A stretch of DNA of 64,000 nt from Bradyrhizobium forestalis (GTDB lineage: Bacteria; Pseudomonadota; Alphaproteobacteria; Rhizobiales; Xanthobacteraceae): assembly GCF_002795245.1 (NCBI RefSeq), contig NZ_PGVG01000024.1, positions 1-64,000 on the forward strand, written 5' to 3'. This document shows positions 15,817 to 24,614 of this stretch, piece after piece. Below the pieces are notes generated by a model. That model saw only the letters and a program-made list of their open reading frames with translations, was not told the origin of the DNA and did not search any database. The translations under genes and the position numbers were made by a program. Numbering within the stretch: the stretch's first letter is position 1; every line of letters begins with the position of its first letter.

Positions 15817-15996
15817 TCAGGCTGCGGACAGCTGATCGAATTCGGGCGGCGCATAGGCCTTGCCGTCCTGGTCGGTGATGACGACCCGCCACCCCTCACT
15901 CGCCCACACTTTCGCCTTCGCCACGATGAGCAGCCGGCTCTCGCGGGCGAAACTGTACTTCTCGTTGTCGCGTTCTGCGACCATCTTGTAGGCCAA
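15817..15996 (-). CDS. Small conserved hypothetical protein
   Basis: About 59 residues from TTG 15996 (AAGGGG seven bases upstream) or 55 from ATG 15984. Contains SRLLIVAKAKVWASEGWRVV then ITDQDGKAYAPPEF, a compact beta-rich pattern that resembles short proteins widespread in Bradyrhizobium. The role is unknown. The TTG start is favoured because it alone has a ribosome site. It sits just upstream of the cytochrome-like gene on the same strand. Confidence 0.6.
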   Translation of the reverse strand: MAYKMVAERDNEKYSFARESRLLIVAKAKVWASEGWRVVITDQDGKAYAPPEFDQLSAA

Positions 15997-16156
15997 TTCG
16001 CATCCCCTTGCGTCGCCCTGCACCCGGCCTCCTCGTGGCAGCGGGCTTTGGCGGCAATTCGCCGGGAGCGTGGCAATTTGGTGCCATCCGCAGGCGGTAT
16101 GGCCGGCCCCGTGCCATTGGCAGCGGAGCCGATCCTGCTGCGTCGGATCGGCGCCA

Positions 16157-16253
16157 AAGCATGATCCGGCCCCGAAGGGCCGCGTCAGCGCAAGGTGCGG
16201 AGCGGTTTTCCCTCGCGACAAACGCGGAACGCGTTTGCGCGGAGGTCATGCTT
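16157..16253. repeat. Intergenic repeat with AAGCATGA ends
   Basis: Bounded by AAGCATGATC and GGTCATGCTT. Inside are CGGTTTTCCCTCGCGACAAA and a short palindrome, AACGCGGAACGCGTTTGCG. This block is typical of Bradyrhizobium intergenic repeats (family knowledge). It is not obviously coding. Confidence 0.78.
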
Positions 16254-16270
16254 AAAAAATGACCTAAGCG

Positions 16271-16552
16271 CTAGTGCACGCGGATAATATGGGGGCGGCC
16301 GAGATTGATCAGGCCTTGCACCGCCGAGAGGCGGTCATCGAGGGCTGCAATGGTGAGCAGCAGATTGTTGCGGCGCTCGTCGAGCAAACCCATCTCGGCG
16401 CCGGTGAGCTTCGTGCTCGCTCGTTCCTTGTGGATCGCTTCGAGGGATTTGCGCAGTCCGGCAATCAGGCCGGCCAGCTGTTTGGCCTCCTTGGTCATCG
16501 ACCGCTTCGCGACATTTTGCTGACGGCGCGTCTCCGCTTGGCTCTGTCTCAT
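16271..16552 (-). CDS. Hypothetical small coiled-coil protein
   Basis: About 93 residues with three ATGs in tandem; the last (16552) has GGAGG at six bases, so it is preferred. Almost fully helical: KRSMTKEAKQLAGLIAGLRK, then RRNNLLLTIAALDDRLSAVQ, ending in LGRPHIIRVH. No domain recognised. Function unknown. Confidence 0.58.
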   Translation of the reverse strand: MRQSQAETRRQQNVAKRSMTKEAKQLAGLIAGLRKSLEAIHKERASTKLTGAEMGLLDERRNNLLLTIAALDDRLSAVQGLINLGRPHIIRVH

Positions 16553-16684
16553 CATCATCCTCCGGTGCCCCGCTGCCCCGAGTGGATGCGCACAGCTTTG
16601 GGTAGACATATTACGATCGATGAAATCTGCCCGCGAAGAACTTTCTTAAATTGTACGCGCACGGAACCCGGATCAAATCAGCAG

Positions 16685-16710
16685 AAAGCCCGGCGCCAGG
16701 GCCGGGCTTT
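16685..16710 (-). terminator. Rho-independent terminator-like hairpin
   Basis: AAAGCCCGGC, loop GCCAGG, GCCGGGCTTT: a perfect 10-bp stem flanked by A and T runs within the stem. It is 14 bases beyond the stop of the minus-strand SH3 gene, and reads as a terminator in either direction. Confidence 0.7.
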
Positions 16711-16723
16711 CCTTGAGGCAGCG

Positions 16724-17719
16724 CTAGTGCTTCTCGTGACCGCCGCCATGACCGCCGGCCGGGCCTCCGCCGCCACGTGGCGCAGCATTGATGTGCGGAG
16801 CGCCGCCACCACCGCCGCGCGGCATGGCAGGTGCAGCCGCGCGCGGCGCCGGCATCTGCGCGCGCGCGTTCATCGGCACACCGTGACTCACATTCGGCTG
16901 CGCGACATGCGGCGTCTGGGGCCGTGCGGCAGGTGCAGCCGACACACGCGGCGCTTCGTGCGCGCGCGCCATCGGCTGGGCACGCACCGCAGCGCGGCTC
17001 GCGGCTTGGTCGTGCATCATGCGTGCCTGAGCATCGCGCGGATTGCGAGTCTGCACATTGGTCCGCTCATGCACGAGGCGCTCGCTCCGTCCGGCACGCG
17101 TCCGGTCGGCTGTCACTGCAGTGTCGCGCCTTGCGATCGCAGCGTCGCGCTTCGCGATCCCAGCGTCGCGCCCTGCGGTCGCGGCGTCACGTCTGGAGAT
17201 TGCGGCCTCGCCCTTGCCGCGCACGCCGCTGCGTTCGAGTGCGACCGCCGCATCGCGCGTTGCCGCGCGACCGATGCGGGCCGCGCTCGGATCGAGCGTC
17301 ATCCGCGTCGCGAAGCGCTGATGCGAGCTCCAGTAATTATTCCAATACGCATGGCGGTGGTACCAGGGACGTCCCGAATAGTAGCTCGACCAGTACGAGG
17401 TCAGCACGAAGGGCACGACGGGAACGTCGATCTCGTCGACATAGTCGGGGAGATAGACGTAGTGGTTGCGATAGAGATATTCGAGATATTGCGATGACAC
17501 CCAGCCGCGATCGTCGGAGAAGCTGACGTCGCACCAGGCATTGCCGCGCAGGCAGCCATGGATGTTGACGCGGGCACCTCCGGGGATGCGATCGACCAGG
17601 GGAAAGCCCGTGCCCGGTCCGGCACGCAGGCCGGTCGAGACGGTGACGATGCCCGGCGCGGCCAGCGCGGCCGTCGGGACGAGCAGCAATGCAGCAAGTA
17701 AAACGCTCTTGAGTTTCAT
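16724..17719 (-). CDS. Secreted SH3-domain protein with RDAA repeats
   Basis: 331 residues. Signal peptide MKLKSVLLAALLLVPTAALA; then a bacterial SH3_3 domain (~23-85: STGLRAGPGTGFPLVDRIPG, CLRGNAWCDVSFSDDRGWVS). A Tyr/Trp-rich stretch follows (~95-135), then many RDAAxxxRD-type units (~150-195) and a long Ala/Pro/Arg/Gly tail with His/Gly at the end. Start ATG 17719 has AGAGGAGGAACACGCC. SH3b domains often bind cell wall; the low-complexity half is probably disordered. A hairpin terminator follows. Confidence 0.75.
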   Translation of the reverse strand: MKLKSVLLAALLLVPTAALAAPGIVTVSTGLRAGPGTGFPLVDRIPGGARVNIHGCLRGNAWCDVSFSDDRGWVSSQYLEYLYRNHYVYLPDYVDEIDVPVVPFVLTSYWSSYYSGRPWYHRHAYWNNYWSSHQRFATRMTLDPSAARIGRAATRDAAVALERSGVRGKGEAAISRRDAATAGRDAGIAKRDAAIARRDTAVTADRTRAGRSERLVHERTNVQTRNPRDAQARMMHDQAASRAAVRAQPMARAHEAPRVSAAPAARPQTPHVAQPNVSHGVPMNARAQMPAPRAAAPAMPRGGGGGAPHINAAPRGGGGPAGGHGGGHEKH

Positions 17720-17860
17720 GGCGTGTTCCTCCTCTAGGAGGCGGAACGCGCAAGCGGAACGGGCGTTCCGCGCAGGGCGGTCGCAGCCGTCGAAAGATTG
17801 AGATGCAGGCCGCGCGCGGTTCAATATTCATTCGCCGTTCATCGGCACGCTGTCGGCCCG

Positions 17861-19774
17861 TCAATTCGCCTGCCGCATGAAGCCGTCGAAGTACGACGCA
17901 AGCGCGGCAAAGTCATCGAGCGGCAGCACGTTCGCGACAAACTGGTCTGGCCTCACCACGACCATGCAGCCGGCTTTTCGATCGATGCCGCGCATTGCGA
18001 AGACGTCGTGGCCGCCCTTGAGATCCGGACAAAACATCTTCTCGTAGTCGATCAGGCCATAGCGGCCCTTGCGCGGGAGCAGCAGCGGTGGCATCGCCGC
18101 GACAGCGAGCTCGCGATGATCCTGCTGGAAGATGGCGCGCAGGTCGATCACGCTATCGATGTCTGCGCCAACAGGCGTGTATCGCCTCATCGGCGATTCC
18201 CGGGCCTCGGCCAGGAAGTTGCACAGCGCGCGAATGGCCGATCCGCCAGCCGCGGGATCTTCCGCAGGCGAGAACGCGTAGATGCGGAAGCGGCCATCAG
18301 CCTGCGCCGCGTGGCCGAGATGCACCGGCTTGGCGTCCGCCAGCCGGATCACCGGCGCGGAATGGAAGCGCTTGCCGATGACGAGGCCTTGCGCGAGATG
18401 CTGATGCGACGCCGCACCGGTGAACACCGATGGCGTGTAATGCGTCGCCGTGCCCGCAGTGTAGCGTCCGTGCCGGACAAAATAGTCCTGCGTCTTCGCC
18501 GCATCGGCGCCGCCGGCCTTGGCGGCGGAAGCGAGAATTCCCGCCCATTCGCGATCGAAGTCGATCAGCTCCTTCGCGACCGCCTGGCGCTCCGCCGAAT
18601 AGGAATGCAGCAAGCCCGGCGCACACTGCCTCCGCAGCACGGCGGCGAGCTTCCAGCCGAGATTGAAGGCATCCTGCATCGAGACGTTCATGCCCTGCCC
18701 CGCCTTCGGGCTGTGAGTATGGCAGGCATCGCCGGCGATGAAGATGCGCGGCAGGCGCGTATCGATCTCGGCCTCCGGCACGTCATCGAACCTGTCGGTG
18801 AGGCGCTGGCCGATCTCGTAGACCGACCACCAGGCGATTTCCTTCACCTCGAGCGTATGCGGCTTCAGGATCCGCTGCGCCTTGGCGATCACGTCGTCAG
18901 CGGTGATGTTGCGGCTCGCAACGCGCTCGCCGACATCGAGCTTGGCGAGCTCGACATAGATGCGGACCATGTAGCCGCCTTCACGTGGAATGATCAGCAG
19001 GCTGCCGTCCTTGGCCGACTGAATCAGGGATTTGAAACGGATGTCCGGAAAATCCGTCACCGCCAGCACATCCATCACGCCCCAGGCGTGGTTGGCGGAA
19101 TCGCCATGCAGCTCGCGCCCGATCGACTTGCGCACCGTGCTGCGTGCGCCGTCGCAGCCGACGACGTAGCGTGCCCTGATCGTCTCGACCTTGCCCGCGT
19201 TCACGGCATCGACGCGTTCAAGGCGCACGGTCACGGCATGATCGGCGGCCGGATCGACATTCAGATCAAGCACGCGCCGGCTGTAATACGGCTCGAGCTT
19301 CGCCGGCGATTTGCGCATGACGTCGAGAAAGCAGTCATGGACGCGCGCCTGGTTGAGGATGACGTGCGGGAATTCCGACAGCCCGTCCTCGACGTCCTGC
19401 ACCCGGCCGCTGCGCGTGATCTTCTCCGGCGTCCGCTCATCCGGCTTCCAGAACGTCGTTTCATTGACCCAATAAGCCTCCTTCAGCACGCGCTCGCTGA
19501 AGCCATAGGCATGGAACATCTCCATGGTGCGGCAGGCGATACCGTCGGCCTGACCGACCAGCAGGCGGTCCGGCTTCTGCTCGACGATACAGGTCTTGAT
19601 GTCAGGGAATTGCGCAAGCTGGGCGGCGAGCGTCAGGCCGGCAGGCCCGCAGCCGACGATGAGAACATCGACCTCGCCAGGCACGGCGCCCGCCGCCCCC
19701 GATGCCTGGACGCGCGCGGCGGGATCGGCAATCTCAGGGTCGCCCGGCTGAAATCCATTCAGATGGAATTGCAT
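17861..19774 (-). CDS. mobA: 3-hydroxybenzoate 4-monooxygenase MobA-like
   Basis: 637 residues, FAD-dependent. GCGPAGL (~residue 42) binds the FAD, and GDACHTHSPKAGQGMN (~residue 350) is the second FAD motif of aromatic hydroxylases. N-terminal QFHLNGF, the PHVILNQARVHD and IPREGGYMVRIYVEL regions and total length agree with the Comamonas MobA type, which converts 3-hydroxybenzoate to protocatechuate using NADPH and oxygen. ATG 19774 is preceded by GGAGAGGTGCTC. Divergent from a MarR regulator, as in known mobA-mobR pairs. Product ring-cleavage genes are not in the window. Confidence 0.87.
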   Translation of the reverse strand: MQFHLNGFQPGDPEIADPAARVQASGAAGAVPGEVDVLIVGCGPAGLTLAAQLAQFPDIKTCIVEQKPDRLLVGQADGIACRTMEMFHAYGFSERVLKEAYWVNETTFWKPDERTPEKITRSGRVQDVEDGLSEFPHVILNQARVHDCFLDVMRKSPAKLEPYYSRRVLDLNVDPAADHAVTVRLERVDAVNAGKVETIRARYVVGCDGARSTVRKSIGRELHGDSANHAWGVMDVLAVTDFPDIRFKSLIQSAKDGSLLIIPREGGYMVRIYVELAKLDVGERVASRNITADDVIAKAQRILKPHTLEVKEIAWWSVYEIGQRLTDRFDDVPEAEIDTRLPRIFIAGDACHTHSPKAGQGMNVSMQDAFNLGWKLAAVLRRQCAPGLLHSYSAERQAVAKELIDFDREWAGILASAAKAGGADAAKTQDYFVRHGRYTAGTATHYTPSVFTGAASHQHLAQGLVIGKRFHSAPVIRLADAKPVHLGHAAQADGRFRIYAFSPAEDPAAGGSAIRALCNFLAEARESPMRRYTPVGADIDSVIDLRAIFQQDHRELAVAAMPPLLLPRKGRYGLIDYEKMFCPDLKGGHDVFAMRGIDRKAGCMVVVRPDQFVANVLPLDDFAALASYFDGFMRQAN

Positions 19775-19809
19775 GAGCACCTCTCCCGCGAGCGTTCTTG
19801 ATATTGATC

Positions 19810-19832
19810 AGTATGCTGACTATCAGTATACT
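19810..19832. promoter_or_regulatory. 23-bp palindrome, candidate MobR operator
   Basis: Arms AGTATGCTGA (19810-19819) and TCAGTATACT (19823-19832) are complementary at 9 of 10 positions around CTA. Size and A/T-rich arms fit MarR-family operators. It lies between the divergent mobA and mobR starts, 36 bases from mobA, where a repressor would block both promoters. Confidence 0.65.
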
Positions 19833-19873
19833 TGTCAACGATCGCGCATCTCCGGCCTAAGGAGCCGAACTCG

Positions 19874-20338
19874 GTGAAAGACAACAACGACATGCCCGGG
19901 CATCTGGCGCGCCGGTTCCAGCAGATCGCGGTCGCGGTGTTCCTGGCCGAGGTCGAGGATGCCGGCTTCGATCTCACGCCGGTGCAGTACGCCGCGCTCG
20001 CGACCATCAAGGCCAATCCGGGGCTGGACCAGGTGACGCTCGCCGGATTGATCGCCTACGATCGCACCACCATCACCGGCGTGATCGATCGTCTGGTCCA
20101 GAAGGGCCTCATAGAGCGCCGCCCTTCCAGCCGCGACCGCCGCGCGCGGGAGCTCGAGATCACCGACGAGGGCCGGCGCACGCTGCGCAAGATCACGCCG
20201 GCCGTCGAATCTGCGCAGCGCATCATGCTGCGTGGCCTCAGCGCGAAGGAGGGCGAGGAGCTGATGCGGCTCTTGCGCAAGGCCATCGCCGCCGGCAATG
20301 AGCTCAGCCGCGCCCCGCTCCGCGATGCGCAGGTCTGA
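19874..20338 (+). CDS. mobR: MarR-family regulator, MobR-like
   Basis: 154 residues from GTG 19874 (AAGGAG upstream; ATG 19892 is a fallback). Winged-helix domain with QYAALATIKANPGLDQVTLA, then the recognition helix (DRTTITGVIDRLVQKGLIER) and the wing (SSRDRRARELEITDEGRR), flanked by dimer helices. Next to mobA and the 23-bp palindrome, it is likely a repressor released by 3-hydroxybenzoate, as known for MobR. That ligand is inferred from the neighbour. Confidence 0.8.
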   Translation: MKDNNDMPGHLARRFQQIAVAVFLAEVEDAGFDLTPVQYAALATIKANPGLDQVTLAGLIAYDRTTITGVIDRLVQKGLIERRPSSRDRRARELEITDEGRRTLRKITPAVESAQRIMLRGLSAKEGEELMRLLRKAIAAGNELSRAPLRDAQV

Positions 20339-20455
20339 TCTCGCAACGTGTCCGTATTTGTCGCAGTGCACGAAACCAGGAACTAACCTTCGACTGCTAA
20401 CGTCGGCCGCATTGGGCGCTTAACGCGCGATTAACTTTGCGGGGCGGAGTTTCGG

Positions 20456-20887
20456 ATGTTCAGGTTCCTCGTTATGGCCGCGGCCATCGCGCTCTCGACC
20501 GGTCACGCGCTCGCAAACGGCCATGGCGGCGGCGATGCCCCGCCCCCGCCGAAACCCGAGGCGACGACAGCACCGGCGAAGGTGGTCCTGACCAAGCAGG
20601 GTCCCAAGCTCGTCGATCTCAAGGGCATGACGCTCTACACTTACGAACGCGACACCACCGGAAAGACATCGAACTGCAACGGCAAGTGCACCGAGAGCTG
20701 GGTTCCGCTGGCCGCGACGACTGATGCCAAGGCCGTCGGCGACTTCACCGTGATCAGCCGCAACGACGGCAGCAAGATGTGGGCGTACCGCTATCGTCCG
20801 CTCTACACATCGCCCGCCGACAAGGCGCCGGGCGATGCCAACGGCAATGCCACGACGCTGCAATGGCGGATCGCCCGGCCTGAGTAG
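20456..20887 (+). CDS. Secreted COG4315-type (Lipoprotein_15 repeat) protein
   Basis: 143 residues. Signal peptide (MFRFLVMAAAIALSTGHALA), short Pro-rich spacer, then the secreted-repeat fold: LVDLKGMTLYTYERDTTGKT, C-x3-C (CNGKCTESW), VISRNDGSKMWAYRYRPLYT. The pattern repeats of YTYE and MWAYRYRPLYT are typical of PF03640 proteins, whose role is unknown. ATG 20456 has GGAG upstream. Likely periplasmic. Confidence 0.85.
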   Translation: MFRFLVMAAAIALSTGHALANGHGGGDAPPPPKPEATTAPAKVVLTKQGPKLVDLKGMTLYTYERDTTGKTSNCNGKCTESWVPLAATTDAKAVGDFTVISRNDGSKMWAYRYRPLYTSPADKAPGDANGNATTLQWRIARPE

Positions 20888-20936
20888 CAGCGCATAGCAA
20901 CGCACCAAAGCTCGAACTGACCAGTCGCGCAGCCCC

Positions 20937-21593
20937 TCACCCGCGCCAGCGCCCGCCCGTCTCGGCCTGCGCGTTCTGCCCTGGCGGCAGCACCACGACC
21001 ATCGAATTGAGCTTCACCCGGTCGTAGAGATCAATGACGTCCTCGTTGCGCATCCGGATGCAGCCCGACGAGATCGCCTGCCCGATATATTCGGGCTGGT
21101 TGGTGCCGTGGATGCGGTAGAGCGTGTCCTTGTTGCCGGCATAGAGATAGATGCCCCGCGCGCCCAGCGGATTGGCGGGACCGCCGGGAACGCGCGCCGG
21201 ATAGGGGCCGAGCCGCGCCTGGATATCCGCTGTCGGAACCCAGTCCGGCCATTCCGCCAAACGGCCGACCCGCGCGACGCCGGAGAACGCCATGGCTTCC
21301 TCACCAACCGCAACGCCGTAGCGGATCGCCTTGCCCTCGGGCAGCACGTAATAGAGGTAGCGCGCATCGGTATCGACCAGGATCGTGCCTGGTTGCTCCT
21401 TGCGGTGGTAGTCCACGATGTGGCGGAGATATTGCTCAGGCACGTTCGCCTGCGCGTAAGGCGTGTGCGTGAGCAACTGACGGTCGCGCGGCGTCATGCT
21501 CGCATCCGTCGATGGCGAAAGCGTCGCCTGCATGCAGCCGCCCAACGGCAACATAGCTGCGACGAACAAAACGAGTAGAGATCTTGGCACCAC
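20937..21593 (-). CDS. L,D-transpeptidase (YkuD) lipoprotein
   Basis: 218 residues. The N-terminus MVPRSLLVLFVAAMLPLGGC has a lipobox (LGGC), so it is probably an outer- or inner-membrane lipoprotein. The YkuD domain runs from ~75 to 205, with the catalytic HGTNQPEYIGQAISSGCIRM motif (His, Ser, Cys, Arg). Such enzymes make 3-3 peptidoglycan cross-links or attach proteins. Two adjacent GTG codons (21593, 21590) could start it; neither has a strong ribosome site. Confidence 0.9.
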   Translation of the reverse strand: MVPRSLLVLFVAAMLPLGGCMQATLSPSTDASMTPRDRQLLTHTPYAQANVPEQYLRHIVDYHRKEQPGTILVDTDARYLYYVLPEGKAIRYGVAVGEEAMAFSGVARVGRLAEWPDWVPTADIQARLGPYPARVPGGPANPLGARGIYLYAGNKDTLYRIHGTNQPEYIGQAISSGCIRMRNEDVIDLYDRVKLNSMVVVLPPGQNAQAETGGRWRG

Positions 21594-21853
21594 CGGCCCC
21601 CCGATAGCGCCCCCAGCATCGCCAGATGCTGCCCAAATCGTGCTGAAAACAAGGCAGAACGGAACAATTGCGCGTGTTCGATAGGCCGGGTTCCATCACC
21701 ACAAACGGCGGAAGACTGTCGCATCATCTCCATCCCCTCGCCTTGCTTTGGTCAAACCCGGCTGGACTCGTGCGTGATGGGACTTTGGGATGGGCCCACC
21801 TCAACAGATCGGCTCGCGCCAATGCGAGCGACGAAGGCTTCAAAGGAGCTGCG

Positions 21854-22879
21854 ATGCTCGCGACGCTGAATTCCAAGCAAATCGTCGATGAGATCGTGAA
21901 GGACACGGTCAAGGACAACGATCCGCACGACGCGGTTCAGATTTCGCCCGAGGTCGTGCTGGTCCCGCGCCCGGGGAGCGCGGCGCCAGCGTTGGCGCCT
22001 GACATCTCGCCCCGTCCTGAACCGAAGTTCGCTCCGACTTCGGTGCGCGCGACGGAGCCCACGTTCAACGTCGTTTACGGCAAACCCGCCGCGGCGGCAC
22101 CGCCGATCGACACCGCCGTCCGTGTCACGGTCGGCGATGCTCCAAGCCGGCGGAAGCGCTCCGCGGTCGGCAAGTGGCTGCGCGGTGCATTCGTCACGTT
22201 TCTGTTCGCGGGCGCCAGCGCGGCGGCCACGATCGTCTGGGAGAAGCACGGCGACACCGCAAAGCAAATGTTCGCCGAATGGAAACCAGTGTTGGCGTCG
22301 TTGCTGCCTGCGACGTCGCAGACGCCGCCCGTTGCCACGGCGCAGGCCGCCCCTCCTGCCGCGCCAGCGGTCGCCGAGCAGACGCCGGATCAATCAGTGC
22401 CGCCGCCTTCCGCTCAAGCCGCGGTAACTCAAGCTGCCGCAACTCAAGTTGCCGTCGCGCCCGCAGCAACGCAGCCCGACACCGCGCAATCGGTGCAGTC
22501 GATGACGAACGATCTCGCCGCGATGGCGCAGCAGATCGAACAGCTCAAGGCCAACATCGCCGAGCTGAAGGCCGGACAGGAGCAGTTGGCGCGTGAGATG
22601 GCGAAGCCGCCTGCGCCGAAGCCGGTGGCTGCTGAGACGAGGCCGGTCGATCCGCGCCCGCGCGCTGCTGTGCTCCCGCCACAGCCTGCGGCGGCGCCGG
22701 TTCGCAAGCCGAAGCCGGCTGTGACGCGGACCTACATGCCGGCCTATTCGCCCGCGCCGCTTGCGCCCCCGCCGTCGCAGGCAGCCGCGGCCCCGCCGCC
22801 AGCAGCGCCCGTTGCGACGACGCAAGCCGTTGCCGATGACGACGGGCCCGTCGTGCGTCCGCCCATGCCGCTGCGCTAG
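21854..22879 (+). CDS. Membrane-anchored coiled-coil, Pro-rich tail protein (paralogue)
   Basis: 341 residues. Hydrophilic N-terminus, one membrane helix (WLRGAFVTFLFAGASAAATI), an Ala/Pro/Gln linker, a short coiled coil (MTNDLAAMAQQIEQLKANIA onward, ~215-250), then a Pro/Ala-rich tail ending PPMPLR. ATG 21854 has AAAGGAG nine bases upstream. Matches the layout of 2821-3831. Probably an inner membrane protein with a periplasmic coil. Function unknown. Confidence 0.72.
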   Translation: MLATLNSKQIVDEIVKDTVKDNDPHDAVQISPEVVLVPRPGSAAPALAPDISPRPEPKFAPTSVRATEPTFNVVYGKPAAAAPPIDTAVRVTVGDAPSRRKRSAVGKWLRGAFVTFLFAGASAAATIVWEKHGDTAKQMFAEWKPVLASLLPATSQTPPVATAQAAPPAAPAVAEQTPDQSVPPPSAQAAVTQAAATQVAVAPAATQPDTAQSVQSMTNDLAAMAQQIEQLKANIAELKAGQEQLAREMAKPPAPKPVAAETRPVDPRPRAAVLPPQPAAAPVRKPKPAVTRTYMPAYSPAPLAPPPSQAAAAPPPAAPVATTQAVADDDGPVVRPPMPLR

Positions 22880-22924
22880 CGCGGAATGGCTTTAGGTTCA
22901 ATCGATAGCCGCGGTGGCTCGTTC

Positions 22925-23041
22925 ACCTCTCCCGCTTGCGGGAGAGGTCGGCGCGAAGCGCCGGGTGAGGGTTTTCTCCTCTTGGGGATTGTCCCATTGC
23001 GGAAGCACCCTCTCCCGACCCTCTCCCGCAAGCGGGAGAGG
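22925..23041. repeat. Intergenic inverted repeat, CTCTCCCGCTTGCGGGAGAG family
   Basis: CTCTCCCGCTTGCGGGAGAG at the left end and CTCTCCCGCAAGCGGGAGAG at the right end are each near-perfect hairpins and complements of each other. GTGAGGGTTTTCTC and GAAGCACCCTCTCCC lie between. Related in type to the element at 42469-42615. Confidence 0.85.
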
Positions 23042-23471
23042 GAGTGCTGCACCTCCGTTTTTGCAATCAAACCTGATCTCATCACGCTTTAGCGTAGCGT
23101 CAGGCGACGGCACCACGTCGCGACAGCGCGCACGCTGTCCGAGTCGGTGTGATGCGTTGAGTCCGGGCGATTACGGGAAGCGACGCCTTGGTCGCCTTCC
23201 GCTCAAGAGAAAAGGCCGTCGGGATCTATGCCGCCGGCCCTCTCTTGCAGCTGCCGGTTCCCGGAGCCCGGTTCTGCTGCAATTCCATGCTTCATGATCA
23301 CGCAGACATATTTAATAAACTCTTAACGAGCCCGCACGTTGCACATCATTTCTGCGCCATAAGCCCAGACATTGCGCGGCCTGTTCATTCGGCAGGTATC
23401 GACTCAGTGGTACCATCCGACGTGTGTTGAGACTTGCACTGAAGCTCAGATCGTCACACCGGGGAATTCGG
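23042..23471. other. Gene-poor intergenic stretch
   Basis: No open frame of protein-like composition and no hairpin that I could identify. CATATTTAATAAACTCTTAA near 23308 is A/T-rich against the high-GC background and may be a promoter for the downstream small gene. Confidence 0.4.
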
Positions 23472-23702
23472 ATGCCCTACTACTATTTCGATCTCGTGGT
23501 TGGTGAAGAGTTCAAGAACCAGGGTGGAATCATCCTCGAGGACATCGAGGTTGCCTCCGATCGCGCCGATCAATTGGCCTGCGAGCTGTCGCAGGTGAAG
23601 CCGGAGCTGCAGCAGAAGGGTTGCGCGGTGCGCGTCACCGATCGCGATCACAACGAGCTCTATCGCACGCCGCTCGATCCGGTGCCCGCCTGGCAGCGCT
23701 GA
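23472..23702 (+). CDS. DUF6894-type small protein
   Basis: 76 residues starting MPYYYFDLVVGEEFKNQGGI, followed by an acidic helix and CAVRVTDRDHNELYRTPLDP. The MP-x-YYFD start is typical of a short family abundant in Bradyrhizobium (DUF6894, from memory). Soluble, no signal. ATG 23472 is preceded by GGGG at eight bases. Its stop is one base from the convergent SDR gene. Function unknown. Confidence 0.7.
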   Translation: MPYYYFDLVVGEEFKNQGGIILEDIEVASDRADQLACELSQVKPELQQKGCAVRVTDRDHNELYRTPLDPVPAWQR

Positions 23703-23703
23703 G

Positions 23704-24486
23704 CTAATCCAGCGCCGGCGGCTCGAACCAATTCGTCAGCGACAATCCGCCGTCGACGACGAAGGCTGCGCCGGTGACGTAAGCGGAAAGCTCGTTCGAC
23801 AGCACCGTGAGCGCCATCGGCACGAGGTCCTTGGCCTCGCCGAGACGCCCGAGCGGAATGTGCCGCGCCAGCGCGGGATCCGCGACGAAGCCACCGGCTG
23901 CGATCGCGCCGGGCACCAGCGCGTTGACGCGGATATCATGGCGGCCAAACGTCTTGGCCAGCTCCTTCACCAGCATGCCCAGCCCCGCCTTCGCCGTCGA
24001 ATAATGCGGCAGGTTGCGCGGGGTGCCCGCATGCAGCGAGGTGAGAAACAAGAACGAGCCCGGCCGCTTCGCCGCGATCAGCCGTCTTGCGAGCTCGCGC
24101 GCCAGGTGAAAGCCGGCATCGAGGTTGACGGCGTGCATCTCCTGCCACGTCCTGCGATCGACAGCGAGGGCATGATCGGCCTCGCGCCGCGGCGGCGAGG
24201 CGCTGTGGACGAAATGCGTGACCTCGCCCAGCGCGGCATATGCGGCAGCCAGCAGCTCATCGCTGGCCTCGAGCCTGGCGAGATCGCCGACCCAAGGCAC
24301 GGCGAGACCAGGACTCTCGCTCGCGCTGATCGCGGCACGCACCCGCTCCTCGCTCACATCCGCGAACATGGTGCGGACGCCCTCACCGACCAAGCCTAGT
24401 GCGATCGCGCGGCCGATACCATTGCCCGCGCCGGTGACGAGCGCGGTGTCGCGTGCGGGATCGAACGGCGTGCTGAACAGGCTCAT
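23704..24486 (-). CDS. SDR-family oxidoreductase
   Basis: 260 residues of the classical short-chain dehydrogenase fold. TGAGNGIG (~18-25) is the NAD(P) site, and YSTAK (~155) holds the catalytic Tyr and Lys after SFLFLTSL with the Ser. The usual NNAG is replaced by VHSAS. GAAFVVDGG near the C-terminus is the family's end motif. ATG 24486 has GGAG upstream. Substrate not predictable. Monocistronic, convergent with the DUF6894-type gene. Confidence 0.86.
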   Translation of the reverse strand: MSLFSTPFDPARDTALVTGAGNGIGRAIALGLVGEGVRTMFADVSEERVRAAISASESPGLAVPWVGDLARLEASDELLAAAYAALGEVTHFVHSASPPRREADHALAVDRRTWQEMHAVNLDAGFHLARELARRLIAAKRPGSFLFLTSLHAGTPRNLPHYSTAKAGLGMLVKELAKTFGRHDIRVNALVPGAIAAGGFVADPALARHIPLGRLGEAKDLVPMALTVLSNELSAYVTGAAFVVDGGLSLTNWFEPPALD

Positions 24487-24614
24487 GTTGCGCTCCGAAG
24501 CTGGGGAGCGCCAGGTTAGCGCACCGCCCCGACGGACGACAATTGCGCTTCAGCCCCATTGCCGAGCGGCGCACCGGACGCTAGCCTCCCAAAAAAACGG
24601 AGGAGGTTCCAAGG

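Noticed and set aside
17798..19801. A 667-codon plus-strand open frame antisense to mobA
   Set aside because: It mirrors the MobA gene exactly, its protein is rich in His/Arg/Asp/Ala as antisense of a high-GC gene, and it has no motif or ribosome site.
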